From JAMHWD01 sp035911135 (lineage in GTDB: Bacteria > Pseudomonadota > Alphaproteobacteria > Micavibrionales > Micavibrionaceae), in assembly GCA_035911135.1 (NCBI GenBank), contig JAMHWD010000034.1:62001-126000 (forward strand): a stretch of 64,000 nt of DNA. Reading direction: 5' to 3'. This document shows positions 36,180 through 44,668 of the stretch, piece by piece (the first letter of the stretch is position 1; each line of letters opens with the position of its first letter). The position numbers and the translations under genes are program-made. The notes beneath the pieces are model-generated. The model saw only the letters and a list, made by a program, of their open reading frames with translations, was not told where the DNA came from and searched no databases.

Positions 36180-37901
36180 ATGGAAACAGAATCACAAAAA
36201 ACGCCCTATCGCGTTCTGGCGCTGAAATACCGCCCACAGAATTTTGACCAGCTGATCGGGCAGGATGCGCTGGTGCGTACGCTTACCAATGCCATTGATT
36301 CAGGCCGGATCGCCCATGCCTTTATGCTGACCGGCGTACGCGGTGTTGGAAAGACAACCACCGCCCGCATTATCGCCAAGGCGCTGAATTACATCGGCCC
36401 GGATGGCACATCGGGCCCCACCACAGGCCCCACGGATGATTGCCCGCTTTGCAAGGCAATCGCCGAAGACCGTCATCCCGATGTTATTGAGATGGATGCG
36501 GCCTCGCGCACCGGCGTGGATGATATCCGCGAGATACTGGACAGCGTCCGCTATGCCCCCGTCGAGGCACGGTACAAGATTTATATTATTGACGAGGTGC
36601 ATATGCTCTCCAAGCAGGCGTTTAACGCCCTGCTGAAAACGCTGGAAGAACCGCCGCCGCATGTGAAATTTATTTTTGCCACGACAGAAATCCGCAAGGT
36701 TCCGATCACGGTGCTCTCGCGCTGCCAGCGCTTTGACCTGCGCCGCGTCGATGCCGATACGCTGATTGCCCATTTTAAAAATATCAGCGCCAAGGAAAAT
36801 GTTTCGGCCGAAGACGAAGCCCTTGCCATGATCGCCCGCGCCGCCGATGGTTCGGTGCGTGATGGCCTGAGCATTCTTGACCGCGCCATATCCTTAAGCG
36901 GCGGCAATGTAACGGCGGCCGCTACGCAGGACATGCTGGGCCTTGCCGACCGCGCCCGGAATATCGATCTTCTGGAACATATCTTAAGCGGCAAGCCCGA
37001 TGCAGCGCTGGAAATTCTGGATTCACTTTATCGCTCCGGCGCGGATCCTTTGATTGTCCTGCAGGATTTGCTGGATGTCATTCATCAGCTCAGCCGCTTG
37101 CGCGCTGTTCCAGCCTTAAAAGATGCCGCCCAGACCAAGGGCGTAGATGGCTATGCGCGGATCGTGCCGCTGGCTGAGAAGCTCTCGATGCCCAGCCTCT
37201 CCAAGGCATGGCAAATATTGCTCAAAGGCCTGCCCGAAGTTTCCATGGCACCCAACCCGCAGGCCGCCGCCGAAATGGTTGTCCTGCGGCTTTGCTATGC
37301 GGCCGATCTCCCTGATCCGGCCGATCTGCTGAAAAAACTTTCCACCGGCGGCACAATCAGCGCCGGCGCAACAGGCCAAAGCGCGGCACGCTCCCGCGAA
37401 ACGGAAACGGCACATGCGGGTATGGCGACAACAACGGCCATCTCTGGCGGCAATAATGGCGGGGCAAGCATGATGGCCTTATCCGCTGCGCCTTCCCCCT
37501 ATCATCAACCCGAAACCTCGCTAGCCCGCGAGCCGTTTCATTCCCTGCAGGATGTGATTACATTTCTGGAAGACATCAAGGAAGTCGTGCTGGCCAATAC
37601 GCTCTATCACATGGCGCATCTGGTCCGCATCGAAGCCAAGCCACAAGGCGGCGTGATTGAAATGCGCCTTAAGGCCGAAACGATGCCGCATATCTCATCG
37701 GATCTTTCCAAAATCCTGCGCCAGCATGCGCCGGGATGGATGCTCAGCCTATCCAGCGCGCCGGGTGCGCCGACATTGGCCGAAGTCGAGAAGGCAAAAA
37801 CCGGGGCCGAGCGCGAGGCCATCCGCAATCACCCGCTGGTGGCAGAAATTTTCCACCTCTTCCCCGATGCGGAAATTACCGCTATAACGGACGCCGAATA
37901 A
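36180..37901 (+). CDS. dnaX: DNA polymerase III subunit gamma/tau
   Basis: This 573-residue clamp-loader ATPase opens and loads the sliding clamp. The AAA+ domain begins with YRPQNFDQLIGQDALVRTL, has Walker A in GVRGVGKTTTARIIAKAL, Walker B in YIIDEVHMLSKQAFNALLKT, and the SRC arginine motif in VLSRCQRFDLRRV. The zinc module is reduced to two cysteines (DDCPLCKAI) where many homologues have four. A Ser/Ala/Gly-rich linker (about 385-440) leads to the C-terminal tau domain that binds the polymerase. ebfC follows after 20 bases, a classical arrangement. Confidence 0.95.
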   Translation: METESQKTPYRVLALKYRPQNFDQLIGQDALVRTLTNAIDSGRIAHAFMLTGVRGVGKTTTARIIAKALNYIGPDGTSGPTTGPTDDCPLCKAIAEDRHPDVIEMDAASRTGVDDIREILDSVRYAPVEARYKIYIIDEVHMLSKQAFNALLKTLEEPPPHVKFIFATTEIRKVPITVLSRCQRFDLRRVDADTLIAHFKNISAKENVSAEDEALAMIARAADGSVRDGLSILDRAISLSGGNVTAAATQDMLGLADRARNIDLLEHILSGKPDAALEILDSLYRSGADPLIVLQDLLDVIHQLSRLRAVPALKDAAQTKGVDGYARIVPLAEKLSMPSLSKAWQILLKGLPEVSMAPNPQAAAEMVVLRLCYAADLPDPADLLKKLSTGGTISAGATGQSAARSRETETAHAGMATTTAISGGNNGGASMMALSAAPSPYHQPETSLAREPFHSLQDVITFLEDIKEVVLANTLYHMAHLVRIEAKPQGGVIEMRLKAETMPHISSDLSKILRQHAPGWMLSLSSAPGAPTLAEVEKAKTGAEREAIRNHPLVAEIFHLFPDAEITAITDAE

Positions 37902-37921
37902 CAAGATAAGGAAATTGCCCC

Positions 37922-38245
37922 ATGATGAACTTTCAGAAAATGATGCAGCAGGCCCAGCAAATGCAGTTCAAACTGCAGGAAATGCAGGAAAAGCTCGCTG
38001 ATATCGAAGTCGAAGGCGAGGCCGGCGGCGGCATGGTCAAGGTCCGCATGACCTGCAAGGGTGAAATCCTGAGCATCGACATCAATCCGAATCTGATCAA
38101 CCCGGCGGAAAAAGAAATCCTTGAAGATCTGGTTGTTGCTGCGCTGAATAATGCCGGCGAAAACAAGGAGCAACGCGTGGCCAGCGAAACGCAAGCCATG
38201 ATGAAAGCGCTTGGCTTGCCGGAGGGTGGCAAGCTGCCGTTCTGA
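37922..38245 (+). CDS. Nucleoid-associated protein, YbaB/EbfC family
   Basis: This 107-residue protein forms small DNA-binding dimers. The N-terminal helix is MQQAQQMQFKLQEMQEKL, followed by the family strand IEVEGEAGGGMVKVRMTCKG and the LEDLVVAALNNAGENKEQ helix. It sits directly behind dnaX, and recR is upstream, so the conserved dnaX-ebfC-recR group is present in a rearranged order. An aagg site lies upstream of the double ATG. Confidence 0.93.
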   Translation: MMNFQKMMQQAQQMQFKLQEMQEKLADIEVEGEAGGGMVKVRMTCKGEILSIDINPNLINPAEKEILEDLVVAALNNAGENKEQRVASETQAMMKALGLPEGGKLPF

Positions 38246-38254
38246 TTTATTCTA

Positions 38255-38620
38255 ATGGCTACGCTTTATCCCTACATTCCGATCCTCTTGCTAGTGATCT
38301 CCAACGTCTTTATGTCCTTTGCGTGGTATTACCATCTTAAAATGCCGGAAATGACATTAATTGCCGCCATTTTTCTGGCATGGGCAATTGCCTTTATCGA
38401 ATATTGCTTTGCCGTTCCGGCCAACCGCATGGGCCATAAATTTTTCTCACTGGCCGAACTAAAAACCATACAAGAAGTCATTACCCTGATTGTTTTTGCC
38501 GGATTTGCCGTTCTGGTCTTTGGCGAGAAAATCACCATCTATCACGGCATCGGATTTTCATTGATTGCCGCTGGTGCGGCCTTTGTTTTTTACGCCGGAA
38601 AACTGGGCGGGCACAGCTGA
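38255..38620 (+). CDS. DMT-superfamily small membrane protein (DUF486)
   Basis: This 121-residue protein has four predicted membrane helices: IPILLLVISNVFMSFAWYYH, LIAAIFLAWAIAFIEYCFAV, VITLIVFAGFAVLVF and GIGFSLIAAGAAFVFYAG. The AVPANRMG and FSLAELKTIQEVI motifs are typical of DUF486, a drug/metabolite-transporter-like family. Its substrate is unknown. It follows ebfC by 9 bases, and its stop overlaps the xthA start as TGATG. Confidence 0.88.
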   Translation: MATLYPYIPILLLVISNVFMSFAWYYHLKMPEMTLIAAIFLAWAIAFIEYCFAVPANRMGHKFFSLAELKTIQEVITLIVFAGFAVLVFGEKITIYHGIGFSLIAAGAAFVFYAGKLGGHS

Positions 38621-39420
38621 TGGGTGATAAAATCCGCATTGCAACATGGAATATCAACTCGGTGCGCCTGCGCCTGCCATCGGTTCAAAAATTTTGCCGT
38701 GAATATAAGCCTGACATTCTGGCCTTGCAGGAAACAAAGACACCGGATGAGCATTTCCCGCTGGAGGCACTCAAGGCCGAAGGATATGAACATATCCATT
38801 TCAACGGCATGAAGGGCTATAACGGCGTTGCCATCCTTTCCAAGATGCCCTTTGTGACGCATGGCATCCATAACCGCGTCGGCCGCGAGGATTCCCGCCA
38901 TATCACGGTTGAGACACAAAAATTCACCCTGCATAATCTTTATATTCCGGCAGGCGGTGATGAACCGGATCCGGTGATCAACGACAAATACGCGCACAAG
39001 CTTGATTTTGTCGATGAAATGACTGCATGGCTGAAAGACAGCCATGATAAAAAGCAGCCCGTCATTGTTCTGGGAGATTTCAACATCGCCCCGCATGAAC
39101 ATGATGTGTGGTCGCACAAGCAGTTATTGAATGTTGTCTCTCACACCCCGCCGGAAACCGAGCGGCTGGAGAAAATGCGTCAATCCCTGGACTGGGTAGA
39201 TACAGCGCGGCATTTCATCCCCATGGAAGAAAAAGCCTATAGCTGGTGGTCATACCGCAACAAGGACTGGCGCAAATCCAATCGCGGCCGCAGGCTGGAT
39301 CATATCTGGGTCACGCAGCCTTTGAAAAACAACCTTCATTCCTACGATTCCCTCATGGATATCCGCGACTGGACCCAGCCTTCAGACCATGTGCCGGTGA
39401 TTGTCGATCTGCAATTTTAA
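38620..39420 (+). CDS. xthA: Exodeoxyribonuclease III
   Basis: This 266-residue enzyme is an AP endonuclease and 3'-5' exonuclease in base excision repair. The EEP-fold motifs are clear: IATWNINSVRLRLPSVQKF, LALQETKTPDEHFP, GYNGVAILSK, GDFNIAPHEHDVWSH, the SWWSYR substrate loop, RRLDHIWVT and the catalytic SDHVPVI. It is coupled to the DUF486 gene by a one-base overlap, and its stop overlaps the convergent DUF1223 gene by 4 bases. Confidence 0.95.
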   Translation: MGDKIRIATWNINSVRLRLPSVQKFCREYKPDILALQETKTPDEHFPLEALKAEGYEHIHFNGMKGYNGVAILSKMPFVTHGIHNRVGREDSRHITVETQKFTLHNLYIPAGGDEPDPVINDKYAHKLDFVDEMTAWLKDSHDKKQPVIVLGDFNIAPHEHDVWSHKQLLNVVSHTPPETERLEKMRQSLDWVDTARHFIPMEEKAYSWWSYRNKDWRKSNRGRRLDHIWVTQPLKNNLHSYDSLMDIRDWTQPSDHVPVIVDLQF

Positions 39421-40178
39421 TGCGTTTTGCCAGGCGTTTCGATCTTGCCGGATGCCACAATAGGGCCTTGCCCTTTTTCCTGCGCGATCAAGGCAAATCC
39501 CTCGGCCTTGATGGCATGCAAAGGTATTTCAATGCTCTCACCTGCGCCTTCCCACGGCCCTAACAATTTTACAGCCTTGACCATATTATCGTAGCGCTCG
39601 GTTACACTCATCATCGGGATTTCTTCACTGACACCATCATCCTTGGAAAAATCAGGTGCCTGAAACGTGATATCAACCGTCTTGTCATACGCATAGAGCC
39701 ATAATTCATAATCACCGGCCTGCTTCAATTCTGGTAAAACCGCCGCGATGGCGTTATCGGTTATGGTCAGCGCAATCGGCTGAACAACATTTTCCGACAC
39801 CGCCAAAGCCAAACCGGATTTAACAATACCTTCATATGTGCCTATTGTCTGGTACTTGCCGTTGATAACAATATTGGGCGTTGCCGCCATCCGCAGCGTG
39901 TACTGCGTAACATATTTCATCATCCGGTCCGTGCATTCTTCCATCCCGACAGGCGGCCCGGTTTCATCGCCGCCATCCGGCAGATGACAGGTCAGCAAAA
40001 GCGCATCCGTACGATTTTCCAAAAGAGAATGAAGATGTTTGTTGCTGGGCGCAGAACCTGAGCATGTGCGCGCTACAAAATTCTCGATAACGGCCATCTG
40101 CGCCTTTGCCGGCATAGCTGTACCGGCAAAGCCGGCAAGCAGAGCAAAACAGACATAAGGCAAAAATCGCAGGCGCAT
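39417..40178 (-). CDS. DUF1223 family periplasmic protein
   Basis: This 253-residue secreted protein (signal YVCFALLAGFAGTAMPAKA) resembles DUF1223, a thioredoxin-fold family of unknown role. The order ENFVARTCSGSAPSNKHLHS, LLLTCHLP, and RMAATPNIVINGKYQTIGTY corresponds to the family's CxxC, FHVDYW and YTPQMVVDG regions. The CxxC motif itself is missing: only one cysteine (TCSGSAPS) remains, and the FHVDYW motif is degraded. It may therefore lack redox activity. It converges with xthA. Confidence 0.75.
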   Translation of the reverse strand: MRLRFLPYVCFALLAGFAGTAMPAKAQMAVIENFVARTCSGSAPSNKHLHSLLENRTDALLLTCHLPDGGDETGPPVGMEECTDRMMKYVTQYTLRMAATPNIVINGKYQTIGTYEGIVKSGLALAVSENVVQPIALTITDNAIAAVLPELKQAGDYELWLYAYDKTVDITFQAPDFSKDDGVSEEIPMMSVTERYDNMVKAVKLLGPWEGAGESIEIPLHAIKAEGFALIAQEKGQGPIVASGKIETPGKTH

Positions 40179-40253
40179 GCTTGATTATATCACAAGGGAT
40201 CAGAACATCATCCAAGGAAATTGATGATGCGGATCATGCGCGGCTATGCCGGA

Positions 40254-40421
40254 CTAAAAATCGGAACAGCGCCCGCGCACTTCCCAATCGCCAAAACGTG
40301 TGGGTTCGAGCAATCCCTGATCCGCAAAACCGCCTTTTTCATCCTTGGGCGGATTTTTATCCGCTTTTTGCCCCATATCTTGAGGATTTTGGCCATTAAG
40401 GCTTGGCTTTTTCTCTGTCAT
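40254..40421 (-). CDS. DUF1674 protein, SDHAF4-like succinate dehydrogenase assembly factor
   Basis: This 55-residue gene is on the minus strand, between the DUF1223 and chorismate mutase genes. The C-terminus LEPTRFGDWEVRGRCSDF matches the DUF1674/SDHAF4 signature (PTRYGDWExxGRxSDF). The N-terminal half is charged and disordered (NPPKDEKGGFADQG). Known relatives bind flavinated succinate dehydrogenase SdhA and help SDH assembly. An upstream in-frame extension of chorismate mutase overlaps it on the other strand and is spurious. It lacks a clear ribosome site. Confidence 0.85.
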   Translation of the reverse strand: MTEKKPSLNGQNPQDMGQKADKNPPKDEKGGFADQGLLEPTRFGDWEVRGRCSDF

Positions 40422-40475
40422 AAGGAATTATCTAGGGCAATAATCACAAACAGAGAAGCTTTTTTTAATCAGACC

Positions 40476-40775
40476 ATGGATGATGCCGCCGCAAAACTGC
40501 AAAAATACCGCCTCGAAATTGACGCGCTCGACCACCAGCTTATGGATATTCTGGCGCGGCGCTTTGATGTCATTCGTGCCGTTGGCCGTCTGAAGACAGA
40601 AAACAACATTGCGATCGTGCAATCAGAACGCGCCAAGCTGGTTATTGAACGCGCCGCGCAAATGGCGGCCGAGAAAAATATCGACCCTGATTTTATCCGC
40701 AAATTCTATACCGATATGGTCGATCTGGCGCATGTGATGGAATATGACATCAAGGACAGGCATGAACGCGGTTAA
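40476..40775 (+). CDS. Chorismate mutase (AroQ type)
   Basis: This 99-residue all-helical enzyme converts chorismate to prephenate, the branch to phenylalanine and tyrosine. The signature residues are LQKYRLEIDALDHQLMDILA with the active-site Arg and Asp, RRFDVIRAVGRLKTEN with Arg and Lys, and VERAKLVIERA-like helix SERAKLVIERAAQ. The ATG at 40476 is chosen because the domain begins there; an 85-residue extension has no match. The end overlaps the rsmB start by 14 bases. The product feeds PheA at 27047-27910. Confidence 0.88.
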   Translation: MDDAAAKLQKYRLEIDALDHQLMDILARRFDVIRAVGRLKTENNIAIVQSERAKLVIERAAQMAAEKNIDPDFIRKFYTDMVDLAHVMEYDIKDRHERG

Positions 40776-42120
40776 CGATCATAAATTATACGGCGAACCG
40801 GGCGCCGATAGCGTCGAGATGCTGGCAGCGCGGCAAGTGGCGCTGGATATTCTGGATGCCGTCCTGATGCGTAAAATCGCCCTTGATCAGGCGCTGGATG
40901 ATCATGAGGGGTTTTTGTCCCTGCCCAGCCGCGACCGCGCCTTTGTGCGGATGCTGACCTCCACGGCCCTTAGACGGCTTGGCCAGATTGACGATATCAT
41001 CCGCCGCTCCGAAGACAAGCCGGGCAGCGCAGCACGTACACCTGTACTCATGAATATTCTGCGCCTTGGCGTTACCCAGATCCTGTTTATGAACGTGCCC
41101 GATCATGCTGCCGTGGATACATCCGTACGCCTGATTGCCGGCGCGGAGATGGAACATCAAAAAGGCTTCGTCAATGGCTTGCTGCGCCATGTCACCCGCG
41201 AGGGCGAGAGCATGATCAAGGCACAGGATGAGGGCCGCATCAACACGCCGGAATGGCTGCTGAAGATCTGGATCGAGGATTACGGCCTGAAAGGCGCGGC
41301 GCAGATCATGAGCGCCAATCTCAAAGAGGCCCCGCTTGATATCACGGTCAAGGATAGTGATACGCTGGAGCGCTGGGCGGATGTGCTGCGCGCCGAAATA
41401 TTCCCCACCGGATCCCTGCGCCGCCTTGAGGGCGGAAGCATTTTCGATCTCGAAGGCTATGATGACGGGCATTGGTGGATACAAGATGCCGCTGCTTCCC
41501 TGCCCGCAACGCTGTTTGGCAATATCGAAGGCAAGACCGTGATTGATCTTTGCGCCGCGCCCGGCGGCAAATCGGCGCAGCTGGCCGCCATGGGGGCCAA
41601 TGTCATTGCCCTTGACCGTTCCGCCCAGCGCCTTCGCAAGATGGAGACCAATCTGGAGCGCCTGCGGCTGCGGGATAAAATCGAGATGATCGCCGCCGAT
41701 GCCGCCGTCTGGCAGCCCAAGGTAAGCGCCGATTACATCTTGCTGGATGCGCCCTGTTCCGCGACCGGCACGATGCGCCGCCATCCGGATCTGCAACATC
41801 TGAAATCACCGCGCGATATCGAGAGCCTGAAAAATGTTCAATCCCGCCTGCTGGCCAATGCCTTTAGCATGCTGGAGCCGGGCGGAATCTTAATCTATTG
41901 CACCTGCTCGCTGCAAAAATCCGAAGGCGAAGATCAGGTCAATAATCTGCTGCGCCAGCAAAAATCAGCCTTCAAACTGGGAATAGCTGCGGGTGAAGTC
42001 GGCGATATCAAGGAAATCGTCACCGAACATGGTGATGTCCGGATTCTGCCCTTCCATCAGGGCGAAGCCGGCGGGATGGACGGATTTTTCATCAGCCGCA
42101 TCGGCAAGGCCCCGCAATAA
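40762..42120 (+). CDS. rsmB: RsmB-like 16S rRNA (cytosine-5) methyltransferase
   Basis: This 452-residue SAM-dependent enzyme methylates a 16S rRNA cytosine. The N-terminal NusB-like RNA-binding domain includes VPDHAAVDTSVRLIAGAE and KGFVNGLLRHVTREGE. The catalytic domain has the SAM motif DLCAAPGGKSAQLAAMG and the two active cysteines in DAPCSATGTMRRHPDLQ and IYCTCSLQKSEGEDQV. The ATG at 40762 has aagga upstream and is preferred to 40744. The order rsmB-rpe-heparinase is common in alphaproteobacteria. Confidence 0.92.
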   Translation: MNAVNDHKLYGEPGADSVEMLAARQVALDILDAVLMRKIALDQALDDHEGFLSLPSRDRAFVRMLTSTALRRLGQIDDIIRRSEDKPGSAARTPVLMNILRLGVTQILFMNVPDHAAVDTSVRLIAGAEMEHQKGFVNGLLRHVTREGESMIKAQDEGRINTPEWLLKIWIEDYGLKGAAQIMSANLKEAPLDITVKDSDTLERWADVLRAEIFPTGSLRRLEGGSIFDLEGYDDGHWWIQDAAASLPATLFGNIEGKTVIDLCAAPGGKSAQLAAMGANVIALDRSAQRLRKMETNLERLRLRDKIEMIAADAAVWQPKVSADYILLDAPCSATGTMRRHPDLQHLKSPRDIESLKNVQSRLLANAFSMLEPGGILIYCTCSLQKSEGEDQVNNLLRQQKSAFKLGIAAGEVGDIKEIVTEHGDVRILPFHQGEAGGMDGFFISRIGKAPQ

Positions 42121-42144
42121 AAACATCATTCCGGCATAAGAGGC

Positions 42145-42168
42145 GCATAAAAAATTTCATTTTTATGC
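42145..42168. repeat. AT-rich hairpin after rsmB
   Basis: Perfect 9-bp arms (gcataaaaa / tttttatgc) with a 6-base loop lie 25 bases after the rsmB stop. The stem is weak in GC, so a terminator role is uncertain. It may mark the end of the rsmB transcript before the rpe promoter region. Confidence 0.4.
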
Positions 42169-42280
42169 ATTTCGATCTTGGAAAACGAATCGCCTTGCTG
42201 TTACACTTGTAAATAGCATAACTCCTGTGCTTACTCACATACTTATCCACAAGACTGCATCAGCAGAAAAGAATAAAAAA

Positions 42281-42940
42281 ATGGGTGCGTCCAGCGTTCA
42301 CATAGCGCCGTCAATTTTATCGGCTGATTTTTCCCGGCTCGGCGAAGAAATCCGGGCCATTGATGCTGCCGGGGCTGATTTCATTCATATCGACGTGATG
42401 GATGGGCATTTCGTGCCCAATCTGACCTTTGGCGCGCCCGTTGTGAAATGGCTGCGTTCGCACACGCAAAAGACATTCGATGTTCATCTGATGATTTCCC
42501 CGGTTGATCCGCTGCTGCAGGGTTTTGCCGATGCCGGGGCCGATATCATCACCGCCCATGTCGAAGCCGGGCCACATATCCACCGCACGCTCCAGGCGAT
42601 CAAAGCGCTGGGGGTTAAGGCCGGGGTGGCGATCAATCCGGCCACGCCCATTGATTCCATCCGCCATGTGCTGGATCTGGTCGATTTGATCCTGATCATG
42701 ACCGTTAATCCGGGCTTTGGCGGACAAAGCTTTATTCCCCTGATGAATAAGATTTCCACGGCCCGCCAGATGATTGTTAGCCAAAATCGGCCAATTTTGC
42801 TTGAGGTGGATGGCGGTATTAATCCCGCCACCGCCAAGCAGGTCATTGCCGCCGGGGCTGATACGCTGGTGGCCGGCACGGCCGTCTTTACCGGAAAATC
42901 AGAAGATTACGCCCGCAATATTGCGGCCTTGAGGGGATAA
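42281..42940 (+). CDS. rpe: Ribulose-phosphate 3-epimerase
   Basis: This 219-residue TIM-barrel enzyme interconverts ribulose-5-phosphate and xylulose-5-phosphate. The motifs are APSILSADFSRLGEE, the metal-binding HIDVMDGHFVPNLTFG, FDVHLMISPVD, VNPGFGGQSFIPLM, and the phosphate-binding EVDGGINPATAKQV. The ATG at 42281 gives the usual family length; 42227 would add 18 non-conserved residues. It lies between rsmB and the heparinase gene and is followed 10 bases later by the latter. Confidence 0.94.
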   Translation: MGASSVHIAPSILSADFSRLGEEIRAIDAAGADFIHIDVMDGHFVPNLTFGAPVVKWLRSHTQKTFDVHLMISPVDPLLQGFADAGADIITAHVEAGPHIHRTLQAIKALGVKAGVAINPATPIDSIRHVLDLVDLILIMTVNPGFGGQSFIPLMNKISTARQMIVSQNRPILLEVDGGINPATAKQVIAAGADTLVAGTAVFTGKSEDYARNIAALRG

Positions 42941-42950
42941 GAAAAACCTC

Positions 42951-44600
42951 ATGGCCTTTGCACCGTTTCGCTCATTAAAGAACAAGATAGACGGCATCAA
43001 GCATGCGAGCTTTTTATATAACCTGAGCCTCGATGGTCTCATCCTCAAATCTGCCGTCCCGGACCGTCTGATCGTACGCCCGCCCGATGCATGGACAGGC
43101 TGCGCCGAACGCGGGGCGACCTTATGCGAAGGTTTGTTCTCGCTGGATGATGATACGCTGCAAATCCGCGGCAACTGCTGGAATCCACCAGGAGTTAGCC
43201 AAAAATGGCTAAATAATATTCATGGATTTTCCTGGTTACGTGATCTGCGTGCCAGCGGAACCGGCCGCGCCCAGCAACAAGGCTATGCCATGATCGAGAG
43301 CTGGCTGCAGGCTCATAAATTATGGGATCCGATAGCCTGGGCCCCTGATGTGACGGGACGGCGCCTATCCATCTGGATATCGCATTACGATTATTTTTTG
43401 GAACATGCCGATGAAGATGTTCAGGATCTCTTTTTCTCCGCGCTGAACCGTCAGGCGCGGCATCTGCAAAAACTCCTGCCCGGCACATTAACTGGCATCC
43501 CACTGCTGGAAGCTGCCAAGGGCCTTTTATATGCGGGGCTGGGACTGCAGGGGCGCGAAAGCATGATTGAACAGGCGCTGGATATCTTCGAGCGCGAGTC
43601 TGCCAAGCAGGTTCTATCCGATGGCGGGCATATCTCCCGCTCACCCCGCTTGCTTGAGGGGGCCTTGCAGATATTCCTCGATGCCAAAAATGCGCTCTCT
43701 TCCGCTGGATACCCCCTGCCCGAACGTCTGCAATTTGCCATCGACCGCATGGGCCCGGCGCTAAAATTCTTTACCGGCGGCGATCGCCATTACGCCCTGA
43801 TGAACGGCGCGCAAAGCGGCAATCCCAATTTCATCGATTCCTTGCTGGCCCAATCCGGAATGCGCGGCAAAGGGATCGAGAGCCTGCCGGCCACAGGCTA
43901 TGAGCGCATCTCGCAAGGGCGCTCCCTGCTGATATTCGACGCCGGAAAATCCCCGCCATGGCCTTATGATGCCGAAGCCCATGCCGCGCCCTTATCCTTT
44001 GAATTTTCCTATGGCAAGGAACGGATTTTTGTCTCCTGCGGGGCGCATCCTTCATCAGGGGAATGGAATGAATCGCTGCGCGCCACGGCCGCGCATAACA
44101 CGCTTTGCATTGATCACCGCAATGCCTGCGAGATCCGGGCGGATGGCCATTTCGGCCGCAAGGTCAAAATGCCCTTTATCCGGCGCGAAGATGGGCGCCA
44201 CGCGGCGCTTATTGAAGGGGCGCATGATGGTTATATGCAGCTCAGCGGCATTACGCATTCGCGCCGCCTGTTTTTATGCGAACACGGCAGCGATCTGCGC
44301 GGCGAGGATACGCTGGAATCGGCGATTGTTCCCACACGTACACATGATGTTTCGATCCGCTTTCATATCCACCCCCGCGTGCTGGTTTCACTGGTACAGG
44401 ACGGGCAGGAAGCCCTGCTGCGCCTGCCGAGCGGCGTGGGCTGGCGTTTCCAGCATACAGGCGGGACTTTGAGTCTTGATAATTCTGTTTATCTTGGCGA
44501 AGGCGGCCAGCCGCGGCGCTCCAAACAGCTCGTCATCAGCATCCCGATGGATGACGACCACCTGCAGATTAAATGGGCTCTGCAGCGCGAGGGGATTTAA
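42951..44600 (+). CDS. Heparinase II/III family protein
   Basis: This 549-residue protein has a helical N-terminal toroid (about 60-290, with FSWLRDLRASGTGRAQQQGY) and a beta-sheet C-terminal domain (about 350-545). The heparinase II/III signature is in VSCGAHPSSGEWNESLRATA and AAHNTLCIDHRNACEI. Family members are polysaccharide lyases, but the version found beside rsmB and purH genes in alphaproteobacteria has no defined substrate. A signal peptide is not obvious. The gene follows rpe in a likely operon. Confidence 0.88.
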   Translation: MAFAPFRSLKNKIDGIKHASFLYNLSLDGLILKSAVPDRLIVRPPDAWTGCAERGATLCEGLFSLDDDTLQIRGNCWNPPGVSQKWLNNIHGFSWLRDLRASGTGRAQQQGYAMIESWLQAHKLWDPIAWAPDVTGRRLSIWISHYDYFLEHADEDVQDLFFSALNRQARHLQKLLPGTLTGIPLLEAAKGLLYAGLGLQGRESMIEQALDIFERESAKQVLSDGGHISRSPRLLEGALQIFLDAKNALSSAGYPLPERLQFAIDRMGPALKFFTGGDRHYALMNGAQSGNPNFIDSLLAQSGMRGKGIESLPATGYERISQGRSLLIFDAGKSPPWPYDAEAHAAPLSFEFSYGKERIFVSCGAHPSSGEWNESLRATAAHNTLCIDHRNACEIRADGHFGRKVKMPFIRREDGRHAALIEGAHDGYMQLSGITHSRRLFLCEHGSDLRGEDTLESAIVPTRTHDVSIRFHIHPRVLVSLVQDGQEALLRLPSGVGWRFQHTGGTLSLDNSVYLGEGGQPRRSKQLVISIPMDDDHLQIKWALQREGI

Positions 44601-44617
44601 AGCCTCTGCCATTACCC

Positions 44618-44646
44618 TTGACATCCGCGCCCTCGCCTTGCATAAA
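44618..44646 (+). promoter_or_regulatory. Sigma-70-type promoter for the 44669 gene
   Basis: A TTGACA hexamer (44618-44623) is followed after 17 bases by CATAAA (44641-44646). The start codon of the next gene is 22 bases downstream, and a gaggt ribosome site lies just before it. Nothing comparable lies inside the upstream gene end, so transcription probably starts afresh here. Confidence 0.5.
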
Positions 44647-44668
44647 TTTTGCATAAATCGAGGTCGCC

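Noticed and set aside
40221..40475. 85-residue N-terminal extension of chorismate mutase
   Set aside because: It overlaps the DUF1674 gene in antisense and shows no homology; the AroQ domain starts at the ATG at 40476.
40786..41799. 337-residue minus-strand frame opposite rsmB
   Set aside because: RsmB on the plus strand has complete catalytic motifs; the antisense frame has none.
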